A stretch of 64,000 nt of DNA from DASXKD01 sp963806145 (GTDB lineage Bacteria > Actinomycetota > Actinomycetes > Streptosporangiales > Streptosporangiaceae), in the NCBI GenBank assembly GCA_963806145.1, contig CAWDXD010000027.1, positions 1 through 64,000 on the forward strand, written 5' to 3'. The notes beneath the pieces are model-generated. The model was given only the letters and a program-made list of their open reading frames with translations, searched no databases and was not told the DNA's origin. Positions 1 through 8,415 of this stretch are shown here, in pieces; position 1 is the first letter of the stretch; each line of letters begins with the position of its first letter. A program made the position numbers and the translations under genes.

Positions 1-43
1 CCGCTTGATGAGCGAGTGGGCGGCCAGGCGCGGCCCCGCTTCT

Positions 44-439
44 TCAGCTCGCGAGGAGCTGGCTTACGGCTTGATGCGAGATACCGAGCAAGGCACTGAT
101 GTCGCGCTGGGCCATGCCTTGCTCCTTCAGGTGCTGAGCCGTTCGCCGTGTCTGGGCTGAGGCGTCGGCCCGGAGCCTTTCAGCCTGCTCGCGGGCGTGC
201 CGGGTCTGGCTCACTTCCTCCGCCAGCGCGGCGTCCAGCACGGGCACAATCTCTATCTGCCCTACCGTGTCCTCGCTTGTCCCGAAGTGCAGTGCGAGCA
301 GATCTCGCACAACCCCTCCCGCCTGATCCAGGCGCCGGACCTGGGTATAGGCCGGATAGGGGAGATCGTCGCCAGTGACTTCCAGCGCCCACCAGCCTTC
401 GCTGCGATGCGCCATCGCCTTGAAGTTCCTGGCCGTCAT
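44..439 (-). CDS. hicB: HicB-like antitoxin with C-terminal helix-turn-helix
   Basis: Probable antitoxin of a type II HicAB pair, about 131 aa. The N-terminal half (ARNFKAMAHRSEGWWALEV, then TQVRRLDQAGGVVRDLLAL) has the pattern of the HicB partial RNase H fold. The last 30 residues (AQRDISALLGISHQAVSQLL) form a helix-turn-helix, typical of HicB proteins that autorepress. The start at 439 is chosen because its ATG overlaps the stop of the upstream toxin gene by one base (TGATG) and has a GGGAGGAGC ribosome site in front. A longer reading starting at 469 lacks this. The coupling implies co-translation with the toxin. Family assignment rests on pattern and gene order. Confidence 0.7.
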   Translation of the reverse strand: MTARNFKAMAHRSEGWWALEVTGDDLPYPAYTQVRRLDQAGGVVRDLLALHFGTSEDTVGQIEIVPVLDAALAEEVSQTRHAREQAERLRADASAQTRRTAQHLKEQGMAQRDISALLGISHQAVSQLLAS

Positions 440-663
440 CAGCGCTCCTCCCTGGCAGCTTCCGCACATAACCGTTCGAATGTCCTTAAGATCCCTCGAG
501 CGGTGAGCTCGACGATCTCGTTGTGGCGGGGAACCTCAACCGGGCGTCCCCCGACGAAGAACTTGTCATGCCTGCCGCCGTGCACGGGGTGATCCTTGTC
601 GAAATCGACGCCGTAACTTCTGGCGACTTTCGCCATTTGGGTGAGCAGCTCGCGACGCTTCAC
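439..663 (-). CDS. hicA: HicA-like mRNA interferase toxin
   Basis: Short basic protein of 74 aa starting at GTG. It has the HicA (YcfA) layout: an N-terminal helix (MKRRELLTQMAKVARSYGV), then GGRHDKFFVGGRPVEVPRH. The glycine-His segment resembles the family's catalytic GSH motif, although here the residues are GGRHDKF, so the exact catalytic histidine placement is less canonical. HicA toxins cleave mRNA in a translation-independent manner and are neutralised by HicB. The toxin gene comes first and the antitoxin follows with overlapping stop and start, the usual hicAB order. No strong ribosome site is visible upstream of the GTG, and the stretch from 664 to 899 shows no gene. Confidence 0.68.
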   Translation of the reverse strand: MKRRELLTQMAKVARSYGVDFDKDHPVHGGRHDKFFVGGRPVEVPRHNEIVELTARGILRTFERLCAEAAREER

Positions 664-796
664 ACGATAAGGCTAGCTGCTTGCTCAGACAAGTCTATCA
701 ACTTGCCTTGGCTCCTTTCTCGCCAGCAGAACCCGCAGTCAAGCCCTGTACGAACCGGACCGCCGCAGGAGATCACGCTCTAGCCGCCGCCCGGCC

Positions 797-860
797 CGAC
801 CGGCGCGGATCTCGTAGCCCATTCATCACAACACCCAGGGCGACGTGATCACCACAACCA
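797..860. repeat. Interspersed 65-bp repeat, copy 1
   Basis: Copy 1 lies just past the 3' end of the lipoprotein gene at 900-2420. It matches copy 2 (2551-2615) over about 65 bp; the core 822-859 and 2577-2614 agree at 32 of 38 positions. The core contains TTCATCACAACAC and GTGATCA, which are partly self-complementary, so a hairpin is possible. Confidence 0.6.
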
Positions 861-899
861 TGCGTCATGAGAGTCCCGAGGTGAGCGTGCCGGCAGCGC

Positions 900-2420
900 C
901 TATGGGCGCGAGACCTCGAATGCCTGCCTCTGGCCGAAGTAGTCGTCGTAGTAGCCGCCAGCCAAGCAGTACCCGGTACTGAGGCATGACATCGCGCCGG
1001 GCAGGCAGTACCCGTTCAGGCAGGACGTCGCGCTGACTTCGGTGTTTCCTGCGTGGCCGGGGATGCTGCTGATGAGGCTGGCGATGCCGGGGACCTCGGT
1101 GGCGGCCCATCGCCCGTCCTGCTCGCTGGCCACGAACGGCCGGATACTGCCGGAGTTGCCGATGTAACCGCCGTCGGCCGCGCAGTTCCCGGCGCTGCCG
1201 CACGACACTGCGTTGACCCAGGAGCGTGCCCGGGTGCCGGGGATCTCGATGGCGGTACCCCAGCGGCCGTTCCGCTCGCTGACAATAAACGCATGGCGGT
1301 TGCGGGAGCTGTCCAGGTACCAGCCGCCTGCCGCACAGTTCCCCGCGCTCGGGCACGACACCGAGCTGACCTGGGGGTACCCTCCGGCGTTCAACTGGGC
1401 GGTGCCGGGGATCTCGATGGCGGTGCCCCACCGGCCGTTCCGCTCGCCGGCCACGAACACCAGGCTGTGGCCGTGGCCGTCTTGGTAACTGCCACCAGAG
1501 GCACAGTTCCCGGCGCTCGCGCACGATACCGCGGTGACCCAGGCCTGGGCGGCGTTCAGGCCGGAGGTGCGCAGCACGTTGACGGCGGCGGCCCACCGGG
1601 CGTTCCGCTCGTTCGCCACGAACGCCTGCTGACGCCCTTGGTCGTTGTAGACCCCGCCGGCCACGCAGTTCCCGGCGCTATCGCACCACATGGAATAGAC
1701 CCCGGCACGCACCGCGCCGACGGTACCGGGGACCACGGTAGCCGCGCTCCACCGGCCGTTCCGCTTGCTGAGCACGAACAAATGGGCATGGCGCTGGCCG
1801 TCGGTGTAGAAGCCACGGGCCGCGCAGTTCCCGGCGCTCGCGCACGACACCGAGGTGTCCCCGATCTGCTGGGCGTTCAGCCGGGCGGTGCCGGGGATCT
1901 CGATGGCGGTGCCCCACCGGCCGTTCCGCTCGCTCGCCACGAACACCTGGCCATGGCCGTGGCCGTCTGTATAGCCGCCGCTGATCGTGCAGTTCCCGGC
2001 GCTCGGACACGACACCGAGCCGGCCCCGGCGTCCCCGCCGGCGTTGAGGCCAGCCGTGCCGGGGATCTCGATAGCGGTGCCCCACCGGCCATTCCGCTCG
2101 CTGACGACGTACGCCTGGCCATGACGGTGGCCGTCCCGGTAAGAGCCGCCTACCGCGCAGTTCCCAGCGCTCGCGCATGACACCGAACCGACCCAGGCCT
2201 GTCCCCCCGCGTTCAGGCCCCGGCCGCCGAGGCCAGGCACCGGCACCGCGGATCCCCAATGCCCGCTCGCCGGGACCCCGCTGGCCGCCGGCGCCGCACT
2301 CGAGACCGCCGGCCCGCCCGCCGTACAGCCCGCCGCCGGCAGCACAGCGGCGATGATCGCGGCGAGCGTGGCCACATGACGCGCGGCGGCCCGGTCTTGG
2401 ACCATCCATCCCATGGCCAT
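900..2420 (-). CDS. Lipoprotein with eight Cys-pair propeller-like repeats
   Basis: Predicted exported lipoprotein, 506 aa. An N-terminal hydrophobic segment (ATLAAIIAAVLPAAGC) ends in a lipobox-type cysteine near residue 32. The remainder is about eight repeats of 45-50 residues, each with VSCASAGNC (two cysteines five residues apart), then GGxYxDGxGHxQ, then a SERNGRWGTAIEIPG block. The last copy is degenerate. The repeat length and the W/G-rich strands suggest a beta-propeller with a small disulfide per blade, probably at the cell surface; function is not known. ATG 2420 is used here, but ATG 2414 has better spacing to the GGGGAG ribosome site. Downstream lies one copy of an interspersed repeat. 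Confidence 0.8.
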   Translation of the reverse strand: MAMGWMVQDRAAARHVATLAAIIAAVLPAAGCTAGGPAVSSAAPAASGVPASGHWGSAVPVPGLGGRGLNAGGQAWVGSVSCASAGNCAVGGSYRDGHRHGQAYVVSERNGRWGTAIEIPGTAGLNAGGDAGAGSVSCPSAGNCTISGGYTDGHGHGQVFVASERNGRWGTAIEIPGTARLNAQQIGDTSVSCASAGNCAARGFYTDGQRHAHLFVLSKRNGRWSAATVVPGTVGAVRAGVYSMWCDSAGNCVAGGVYNDQGRQQAFVANERNARWAAAVNVLRTSGLNAAQAWVTAVSCASAGNCASGGSYQDGHGHSLVFVAGERNGRWGTAIEIPGTAQLNAGGYPQVSSVSCPSAGNCAAGGWYLDSSRNRHAFIVSERNGRWGTAIEIPGTRARSWVNAVSCGSAGNCAADGGYIGNSGSIRPFVASEQDGRWAATEVPGIASLISSIPGHAGNTEVSATSCLNGYCLPGAMSCLSTGYCLAGGYYDDYFGQRQAFEVSRP

Positions 2421-2550
2421 CTCCCCAGCCTCGCCCCTACACCGCCGAGGTTAATGCCGGACACGGCCCTGAGCCGCATGCTCCAGATAGACACCCGTCA
2501 AACGCCCGCGGGCCGATCAGCGGGAAGCCACGCTCTGGCTGCCACCCGCC

Positions 2551-2615
2551 GTGACCAGCGCGGATCACCTGGCCCTTTCATCACAACACTCAGAATGATG
2601 TGATCAGCACAACCC
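2551..2615. repeat. Interspersed 65-bp repeat, copy 2
   Basis: Second copy of the element at 797-860, in the spacer between two minus-strand lipoprotein genes. It contains GACCAGCGCGGAT followed by TTCATCACAACACTCAG and GTGATCAGCACAACC. Together with the hairpin at 2677-2707 it fills most of the 295-bp spacer; I see no gene there. Confidence 0.6.
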
Positions 2616-2676
2616 CGCCACGAGAACCACAAGGTGAGCCGCGTCCGCGCCTGTCGTTGCGGCAGCCATGACAAGA

Positions 2677-2707
2677 GAATGTGGTCAGTGTGCCAACCAC
2701 CACATTC
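2677..2707 (-). terminator. Hairpin downstream of lipoprotein gene
   Basis: Perfect 9-bp inverted repeat GAATGTGGT / ACCACATTC with a 13-nt loop, starting 8 bp past the stop of the minus-strand lipoprotein gene at 2716. There is no T-run, which is common for actinobacterial terminators. Confidence 0.5.
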
Positions 2708-2715
2708 GTTTGCGG

Positions 2716-3243
2716 TCAGGTGACCTTCACCGTGACGTGGAAGGCGATTATTACGCCACACTCCAGGACGCCCGACTGCGCGGCGGAGTTTCCTGGTGTC
2801 GTGTTGGGCCCGCAAGGCTGCTGGAACGAGCGAATAGTGGCGGTTCCCTGGTGCGCGGCCAGGAACGACGCCCCGGTCACCCCGAGCCTCAGGATCAGCC
2901 TTCCGTGGGAACGCGGTATCAGTACATCGTTGCTCGCGTGGATGGCCGACCAGTGGTTGGTCGGCGTGCCCGTCAAGAACACCTGCACGGCGGTGCCCGG
3001 CCGCACGCACAGCGTCCGGCCGTTGTCGGCGTAAGTGATCCTGATCAGAGCGATCGGCGGGGCGGCGCTGCCACACTTGGCGGTCGTCCCTGGGTCGCCG
3101 GGCACCGGGGACGGCGCCGGCGCAGCCGACGCCGAGGCGGACAGCGGCGGGCCCGCAGGGGTCCCCGCGTGCTGCTGGCCGCAGCCGGAGGCCAGCACGA
3201 CCGCGCCGAGGGCCACGGCCGCGAGGACCGGCACGCTGCGCAT
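2716..3243 (-). CDS. Small secreted lipoprotein, unknown function
   Basis: A 175-aa exported protein. The signal region (MRSVPVLAAVALGAVVLASGCGQQ) has a clear lipobox, LASGC, with the lipidated cysteine near residue 21. It is followed by a Ser/Ala/Pro-rich linker and a C-terminal domain of about 110 residues with four cysteines (KCGSAAP, TLCVRPG, QPCGPN, LECGVI) that could form two disulfides. A GGGAGGAG ribosome site lies 7 bases before the ATG. The beta-rich domain is not one I can name. It shares orientation with the repeat lipoprotein at 900-2420 but is separated by a repeat and a hairpin, so it is probably its own transcript. Confidence 0.75.
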   Translation of the reverse strand: MRSVPVLAAVALGAVVLASGCGQQHAGTPAGPPLSASASAAPAPSPVPGDPGTTAKCGSAAPPIALIRITYADNGRTLCVRPGTAVQVFLTGTPTNHWSAIHASNDVLIPRSHGRLILRLGVTGASFLAAHQGTATIRSFQQPCGPNTTPGNSAAQSGVLECGVIIAFHVTVKVT

Positions 3244-3556
3244 CGCTGACTCCTCCCGGTAATTTTCACCCGTTCAGTGCTTAGACGCGACACCCCCGGT
3301 GACGGTTCCCGGGAACCATCGCGTCCTTGACAACAATCAGCTGCAATTTCCGTCACGACAGAGCGGAACCGGATTACCGGTCTATGTCTGTTAAATCCTG
3401 GTTTATCCTTACCTATCTCTTTACGCTCGGTAACGCATATTGACGCCTTATTACTGGCTGGTTATGTTGCGCGCAGGCACCCATACCGAGCGTGCCACAT
3501 CCCCACGCGCCCACCCGACAGCGTGGGCATCCCTGTGCATTGTGGGAGGAGACAGG
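3244..3556. promoter_or_regulatory. 313-bp divergent intergenic region with AT-rich block
   Basis: Spacer between a minus-strand lipoprotein gene and a plus-strand secreted protein. Positions 3325-3440 are clearly AT-richer than the surroundings and include TTGACAACAATC near 3327 and TTAAATCCTGGTTTATCC near 3389. These are reasonable places for promoters in one or both directions. No gene is seen. The ribosome site GGAGGAGACAGG precedes the ATG at 3557. Confidence 0.35.
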
Positions 3557-5728
3557 ATGAGATCTCGTACCCCGATCCGCCGATGGGCCACCCGCGGCAG
3601 TGCCGCCGCGTTCACAGCCGTGGCCCTGATCGCTGGAATGCAAGCGGCCTTGGCCGGAGGAGCGCAAGCTTCTCCGCACCAGGCGCCCAACCGCGTCGTC
3701 AACCCGTATTCGCCGGCCTATCACCATGCTTACCGGCATGGCGTGGTGCCGGCCATCCCGCAACAGAAGAAGATGGTCCGCTGGGACCGTAATCACCCAC
3801 GGAACGCGTCCGCCAATGACCTGAACTACGGCGGGGGGATCGACGGAATCGGCGTCACTACCGGCCAAGAGAAGGTCTACATGGTCTTCTACGGCTCACA
3901 GTGGGGCACCCAGAGCACCAACGCCAATGGGGACGTCACCCTCTCCGGTGATCCGTCCGGCCAGGCGCCCTACCAGCAGGAGCTGTACAAGGGCCTGGGC
4001 ACCGGCGGCGAGCTGTGGTCGGGCGTTATGACCCAGTACTGCGATGGCGTCGCGGTCGGCGCGCAGACCTGCCCGGCCAGCAACACCCAGCACGTGGCCT
4101 ACCCCTCCGGCGGCGTGCTCGCCGGCGTGTGGGTGGACGAGAGCACGGCCTCGCCCAGCCAGGCCACCGGCCACCAGCTCGGGGTTGAGGCGGTCAACGC
4201 GGCAGCCCACTTCGGCAACACCACCGCCGCCTCGAACCGGGACGCCCAGTACATCATCGTGTCGCCGCACAACACCCACCCTGACGGATACAACACCCCG
4301 TCCGGCCAGTTCTGCGCATGGCACGACTGGAACGGCGACACCACGCTGAGCGGCGGCGCCGTGACCTCGCCGTACGGCGACATCGCGTTCACCAACAGCC
4401 CCTACATCACCGACATGGGCGCCTCCTGCGGCCAGGACTTCGTCAACAGCAACGGCACCCTGGACGGCGTCTCCATCGTGAACGGCCACGAGTACGCCGA
4501 GACCATCACCGACCAGAACCCGCCCGGCGGCTACACCGACTCCAGCGGCGAAGAGAACGGCGACAAGTGCGCATGGATCACCCCGGGCACCGCAGGTGGC
4601 TCGTTCGACCTGACCACCGGCACCGGCACCTTCGCCATGCAGACCACCTGGGCCAACGACGGCGCCGGCGGCGCGGGCACCTGTGAGGCCAGCCACGCCA
4701 TCGTCACCAACCCCGGCGGCAACACCGTCACGGTGACCAATCCCGGCAGCCAGACCGGCACCGTGGGCACCGCGGCCAGCCTGCAGATCCACGCCACCGA
4801 CTCGGCCTCCGGACAGACGCTCACCTACAGCGCCACCGGGCTGCCGGCCGGCCTGTCCATCAACTCCTCCACCGGCCTGATCTCCGGCACGCCGACCACC
4901 GCGGGCACCTCCAGCGTCACGGTAACCGCCAAGGACACCACCAACGCCTCCGGCTCGGCCAGCTTCACCTGGACGATCAACCCGGCGGGCGGCAATACCG
5001 TGACGGTGACCAACCCCGGTAGCCAGACCGGCACCGTGGGCACCGCGGTCAGCCTGCAGATCCACGCCACCGACTCGGCCTCCGGCCAGACGCTCACCTA
5101 CACCGCCTCCGGGCTGCCGGCCGGCCTGTCCATCAACTCCTCCACCGGCCTCATCTCCGGCACCCCGACCACGGCCGGCACCTCCAGCGTCACGGTAACC
5201 GCCAAGGACACCACGAACGCTTCCGGCTCGGCCAGCTTCACCTGGACGATCAGCTCCAGCGGCGGCTGCACCGCGTCGCAACTGCTCGGCAACCCGGGCT
5301 TCGAGACCGGCTCCGCCGCGCCATGGACCTCCACCGCCGGGGTTATCAACCCCAACGGCGCGGGCGAGACGGCGCACAGCGGTAACTGGTACGCCTGGCT
5401 CGACGGCTACGGCACCACGCACACCGACACGCTCTCCCAGTCCGTGACGATCCCGGCGGCTTGCACGAACACCACGTTCAGCTTCTGGCTGCACATCGAC
5501 ACGGCCGAGCGGACCACGACGACCCAGTTCGACAAGCTGACCATCACCGCCAACGGCACCACGATCGCGACGTTCTCCAACCTCAACCACAACACCGGCT
5601 ACGCCCAGCACACCTATTCGCTGGGCAGCTTCGCCGGCCAGACCGTCACGCTCAAGTTCACCGGTACGGAGGACGCCTCGCTGCAGACCTCGTTCGTCGT
5701 TGACGACACGGCGGTCAACACCGGCTGA
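3557..5728 (+). CDS. Large secreted protein: HEYAE-type domain, two Ig-like repeats, C-terminal beta domain
   Basis: Exported protein of 723 aa, start fixed by GGAGGAGACAGG before ATG 3557. A twin-arginine-like N-terminus (RRWATRGSAAAFTAVALIAG) precedes an Ala-rich cleavage area. Residues 90-385 form a Gly/Asn/Asp-rich domain with GHEYAETITDQNPPGGYTD and later GDKCAWI. This resembles secreted exordium/phosphate-induced-like proteins and has a HExxx motif that could bind metal, but peptidase activity is a guess. Two putative Ig (He_PIG-type) repeats of 91 aa follow, almost identical in protein and DNA (period 273 bp from about 4711). A C-terminal jelly-roll-like domain of about 150 aa (NPGFETGSAAPWTS at its start) ends the protein; such modules often bind carbohydrate. 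A strong terminator hairpin follows at 5762-5794. Confidence 0.75.
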   Translation: MRSRTPIRRWATRGSAAAFTAVALIAGMQAALAGGAQASPHQAPNRVVNPYSPAYHHAYRHGVVPAIPQQKKMVRWDRNHPRNASANDLNYGGGIDGIGVTTGQEKVYMVFYGSQWGTQSTNANGDVTLSGDPSGQAPYQQELYKGLGTGGELWSGVMTQYCDGVAVGAQTCPASNTQHVAYPSGGVLAGVWVDESTASPSQATGHQLGVEAVNAAAHFGNTTAASNRDAQYIIVSPHNTHPDGYNTPSGQFCAWHDWNGDTTLSGGAVTSPYGDIAFTNSPYITDMGASCGQDFVNSNGTLDGVSIVNGHEYAETITDQNPPGGYTDSSGEENGDKCAWITPGTAGGSFDLTTGTGTFAMQTTWANDGAGGAGTCEASHAIVTNPGGNTVTVTNPGSQTGTVGTAASLQIHATDSASGQTLTYSATGLPAGLSINSSTGLISGTPTTAGTSSVTVTAKDTTNASGSASFTWTINPAGGNTVTVTNPGSQTGTVGTAVSLQIHATDSASGQTLTYTASGLPAGLSINSSTGLISGTPTTAGTSSVTVTAKDTTNASGSASFTWTISSSGGCTASQLLGNPGFETGSAAPWTSTAGVINPNGAGETAHSGNWYAWLDGYGTTHTDTLSQSVTIPAACTNTTFSFWLHIDTAERTTTTQFDKLTITANGTTIATFSNLNHNTGYAQHTYSLGSFAGQTVTLKFTGTEDASLQTSFVVDDTAVNTG

Positions 5729-5761
5729 TCCGTCGCCGCCCGCGCCACCGGCACGGGCACA

Positions 5762-5794
5762 CCAGTGGCCCGGACCATCGGCCCGGGCCACTGG
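5762..5794 (+). terminator. Terminator hairpin after secreted protein gene
   Basis: Perfect 12-bp inverted repeat CCAGTGGCCCGG / CCGGGCCACTGG with a 9-nt loop, followed by GGGCTTTCC. It begins 33 bp after the stop at 5728. Confidence 0.75.
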
Positions 5795-5802
5795 GCTTTC
5801 CG

Positions 5803-5837
5803 GGAGTACTCCACCGGTACTAGGGGCGGAGTACTCC
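5803..5837. promoter_or_regulatory. Double palindrome GGAGTACTCC upstream of MMPL gene
   Basis: Two identical 10-bp palindromes GGAGTACTCC at 5803-5812 and 5828-5837, centre to centre 25 bp, with CGGTACTAG between them and CGAGTACCCG just after. They lie 110-145 bp before the MMPL start. This looks like a dimeric-repressor operator pair for the exporter gene. No regulator gene is adjacent, so the binder is unknown. Confidence 0.45.
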
Positions 5838-5946
5838 CGGCGAGTACCCGCCCGGCGAAATGCCTCCCGCTGTACGACGACCCGGGCGCCCGATCCCGCG
5901 AGTATCGAGAGCAACAACAACTCTTCCGGCTCGTGGGAGACCCCCG

Positions 5947-8172
5947 ATGTCATACGCAACAGGCACCCCCCGCCGTGACCCCGGTCCGGGGCCGATCGGC
6001 CTGCTCGGCCGTGCGTGCTACCGGCACCGCTGGATCACGTTGTTCGCCTGGCTGGCCGGCGTGGCCTGCCTCATCACCTTGTGGACCGCGTTCGGCGCCC
6101 CGGCACAGGACAACTTCAGCGGCAGCGACCCCGGGCAGTCGCTGCTGAACAAGCACTTCCCGCGTGCCTCCGGTGACACCCTCACGCTGGCGATCGACTC
6201 CAGGACCCCGCTGTCCGGCCCGGCCACCCGGGCCAGGATCGAGGCAGCACTGGCCCCGTTCGCCCGCGCCCAGCACGTCAGTTCGGTGACCGACCCGTAC
6301 CGGACGCCCGGGCACCTTTCCCGGGACGGCCACATCGCGTTCGCCACCGTGCAGTTCGACGTCGGATCCACCAAGATCAGCAACGCCGAGGCGCTCGCGC
6401 TGATGCACGACGCCACGGCGGCGTCCGGGCACGGAATCACGTTCAGCCTCGGCGGGGACGTGGTGGACCTCGCCGAGACGCCCTACGGCGGCCCCACCGA
6501 CGGCATCGGCGTCACCGCCGCCGCGGTGATCCTGCTGATCGCGTTCGGCTCGTTCCTGGCCATGGGCCTGCCGATCGCGACCGCGCTGCTCGGCATCGCG
6601 GGCGGCCTGTCGCTGATCGGGCTGCTCGGGCACATCTTCCCCGCCCCGTCCTTCTCCCCTATCATCGCCGCGATGATCGGCCTCGGCGTCGGCGTCGACT
6701 ACGCCCTGTTCATTGTCACCAGGTTCCGCGAGGGACTGCTGGCCGGGCGCACTGCGGAAGACGCCGCCGTGACCGCGATGCGCACCTCCGGGCGCACCGT
6801 GCTGATCGCGGGCGCCACCGTGGTGATCGGCATGATGGGCCTGCTGGTGCTGCGCCAGCCACTGCTGACCGGCGTCGCGGTCGCAGCGGCCGCCACGGTG
6901 GCCATGGTCCTGCTCGGCTCGCTGACCCTGCTGCCCGCGCTGCTCGGGTTCTCCGGCACCCGCCTGGCCAAGCGATCGAGGCTGCTGGGCCGGCGGGGGG
7001 ACCGGTCAGCCACGGCCGGGCGTTCGGCAAAAATTCCCGCCGCGCAGCGGTGGGCAGGCGTCATCCAGCGCCGGCCGGTGCTCGCGGCGGTCGTGTCCAC
7101 CGGCATCCTCCTGGCCCTGGCCGCGCCCGCGCTCGGCATGAAGCTGAACTTCCCCGACGAGTCCTCCCAGGCCAGGGGAACCATGGGGTACGCGAGCTAC
7201 GCCACCATGGCGCGCGGCTTCGGCCCCGGCTTCGACGCCCCGGTGATCGTCGCGGCGGCGCTGCCGTCGGCGCTGCCGTCGGCGGGTGCGAGCACCGCCC
7301 GCCTGGCCGCCGCGATCGGCCACACTCCGGGCGTGGCGGCGGTCACCCCGGCGGTGCGCAGTGCGGACGGGAAGGCCGCCATGCTGATCGCCTACCCGGC
7401 CACCGGCGAGCAGGACCCGGCCACCAATACGCTGGTGAACCACCTCAGTACCGGCGTGATCCCGGCCGCCACGGCCGGCACCGGCATCCGTGCCTACCTC
7501 ACCGGGCCGAACGCAGGCGGCGTGGCCTTCGCCAACCTGATCGGCCAGCGGCTGCTCTGGCTGATCGCGGTGGTGGTGCTGGTCTCGATGCTGCTGCTGA
7601 CCGTGATGTTCCGTTCGGTCACGATCGCGGTCAAGGCCGCGGTGATGAACCTGCTGTCGATCTGCGCGGCCTACGGCGTGCTGGTCGCCATCACCCAGGA
7701 CGGCGTGCTGCGCCAGGTGTTCGGTTTCCCGGAGAACGTGCCGGTGACCACCTGGGTGCCGATATTCCTGTTCGTGATCCTGTTCGGCCTGTCCATGGAC
7801 TACGAGGTGTTCCTGCTCTCGCGCATCCGTGAGTCCTACGACGCCACCGGCGACAACGCGGCCTCGGTCGCGTTCGGCCTGGGCCGCACCGCCCGGGTGA
7901 TCACCGCGGCTGCGGCGATCATGATCGTGGTGTTCCTGTCCTTCGTGGCCGGGGGCAACGTCTCGGTGAAGCAGATCGGCCTGGGCCTGGCGGTGGCCGT
8001 GCTCATCGACGCCACCCTGGTGCGGATGGTGCTGGTGCCGGCGGTCATGGAACTGCTCGGTAAGGCGAACTGGTGGCTGCCCGGCCCGCTGGCCCGGGTG
8101 CTGCCGAAGCCCTCCCTGTCCGAGGACGAGCCCCTGGCCGGGGACCTGGCCCTGACCCGGGCCGCCCGGTAG
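5947..8172 (+). CDS. MMPL/RND-family membrane exporter
   Basis: Integral membrane transporter of 741 aa in the MMPL family, the actinobacterial RND branch that exports lipids or small molecules using the proton gradient. It has the family's two-fold repeat: a membrane helix at 30-50, a soluble loop, then five helices containing GVGVDYALFIVTRFREG; after a second helix near 380 and a second loop comes another bundle with GLSMDYEVFLLSRIRESY. The paired G..DY motifs carry the proton-relay aspartates. The length matches compact MMPL proteins. Start ATG 5947 has GTGGGAGA upstream. The ligand cannot be told from the sequence. A double palindrome upstream suggests repressor control, and a hairpin terminator follows. 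Confidence 0.88.
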   Translation: MSYATGTPRRDPGPGPIGLLGRACYRHRWITLFAWLAGVACLITLWTAFGAPAQDNFSGSDPGQSLLNKHFPRASGDTLTLAIDSRTPLSGPATRARIEAALAPFARAQHVSSVTDPYRTPGHLSRDGHIAFATVQFDVGSTKISNAEALALMHDATAASGHGITFSLGGDVVDLAETPYGGPTDGIGVTAAAVILLIAFGSFLAMGLPIATALLGIAGGLSLIGLLGHIFPAPSFSPIIAAMIGLGVGVDYALFIVTRFREGLLAGRTAEDAAVTAMRTSGRTVLIAGATVVIGMMGLLVLRQPLLTGVAVAAAATVAMVLLGSLTLLPALLGFSGTRLAKRSRLLGRRGDRSATAGRSAKIPAAQRWAGVIQRRPVLAAVVSTGILLALAAPALGMKLNFPDESSQARGTMGYASYATMARGFGPGFDAPVIVAAALPSALPSAGASTARLAAAIGHTPGVAAVTPAVRSADGKAAMLIAYPATGEQDPATNTLVNHLSTGVIPAATAGTGIRAYLTGPNAGGVAFANLIGQRLLWLIAVVVLVSMLLLTVMFRSVTIAVKAAVMNLLSICAAYGVLVAITQDGVLRQVFGFPENVPVTTWVPIFLFVILFGLSMDYEVFLLSRIRESYDATGDNAASVAFGLGRTARVITAAAAIMIVVFLSFVAGGNVSVKQIGLGLAVAVLIDATLVRMVLVPAVMELLGKANWWLPGPLARVLPKPSLSEDEPLAGDLALTRAAR

Positions 8173-8238
8173 CTCCCGGCGGGCCGGGCCCCGGGCTGCC
8201 CCCGGGCGGCCCCGGCCGGGCCTCGGCAAGGAGGGCGT

Positions 8239-8276
8239 GCCCGGCGCCGCTGGCGGAAAACTCAGCGGCGCCGGGC
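8239..8276 (+). terminator. Terminator hairpin after MMPL gene
   Basis: Perfect 13-bp inverted repeat GCCCGGCGCCGCT / AGCGGCGCCGGGC with a 12-nt A-rich loop, 67 bp after the MMPL stop. Confidence 0.7.
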
Positions 8277-8415
8277 GTGGCGCTTGCTGCCGGGGGCTGC
8301 GTTACTTCTGGCCGGTCTTCAGGTGGGTGATCTTGGCTACCGGGCCGCAGCCGTCCGCAATGTGTCTTACCAGCCGCTATCACACCCGCGGCCGGGGGGC
8401 AGCTACGGTTGGCGC

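Noticed and set aside
3896..5959. A 687-codon minus-strand frame
   Set aside because: Shadow of the secreted Ig-repeat protein; its apparent repeats only mirror the repeats on the plus strand.
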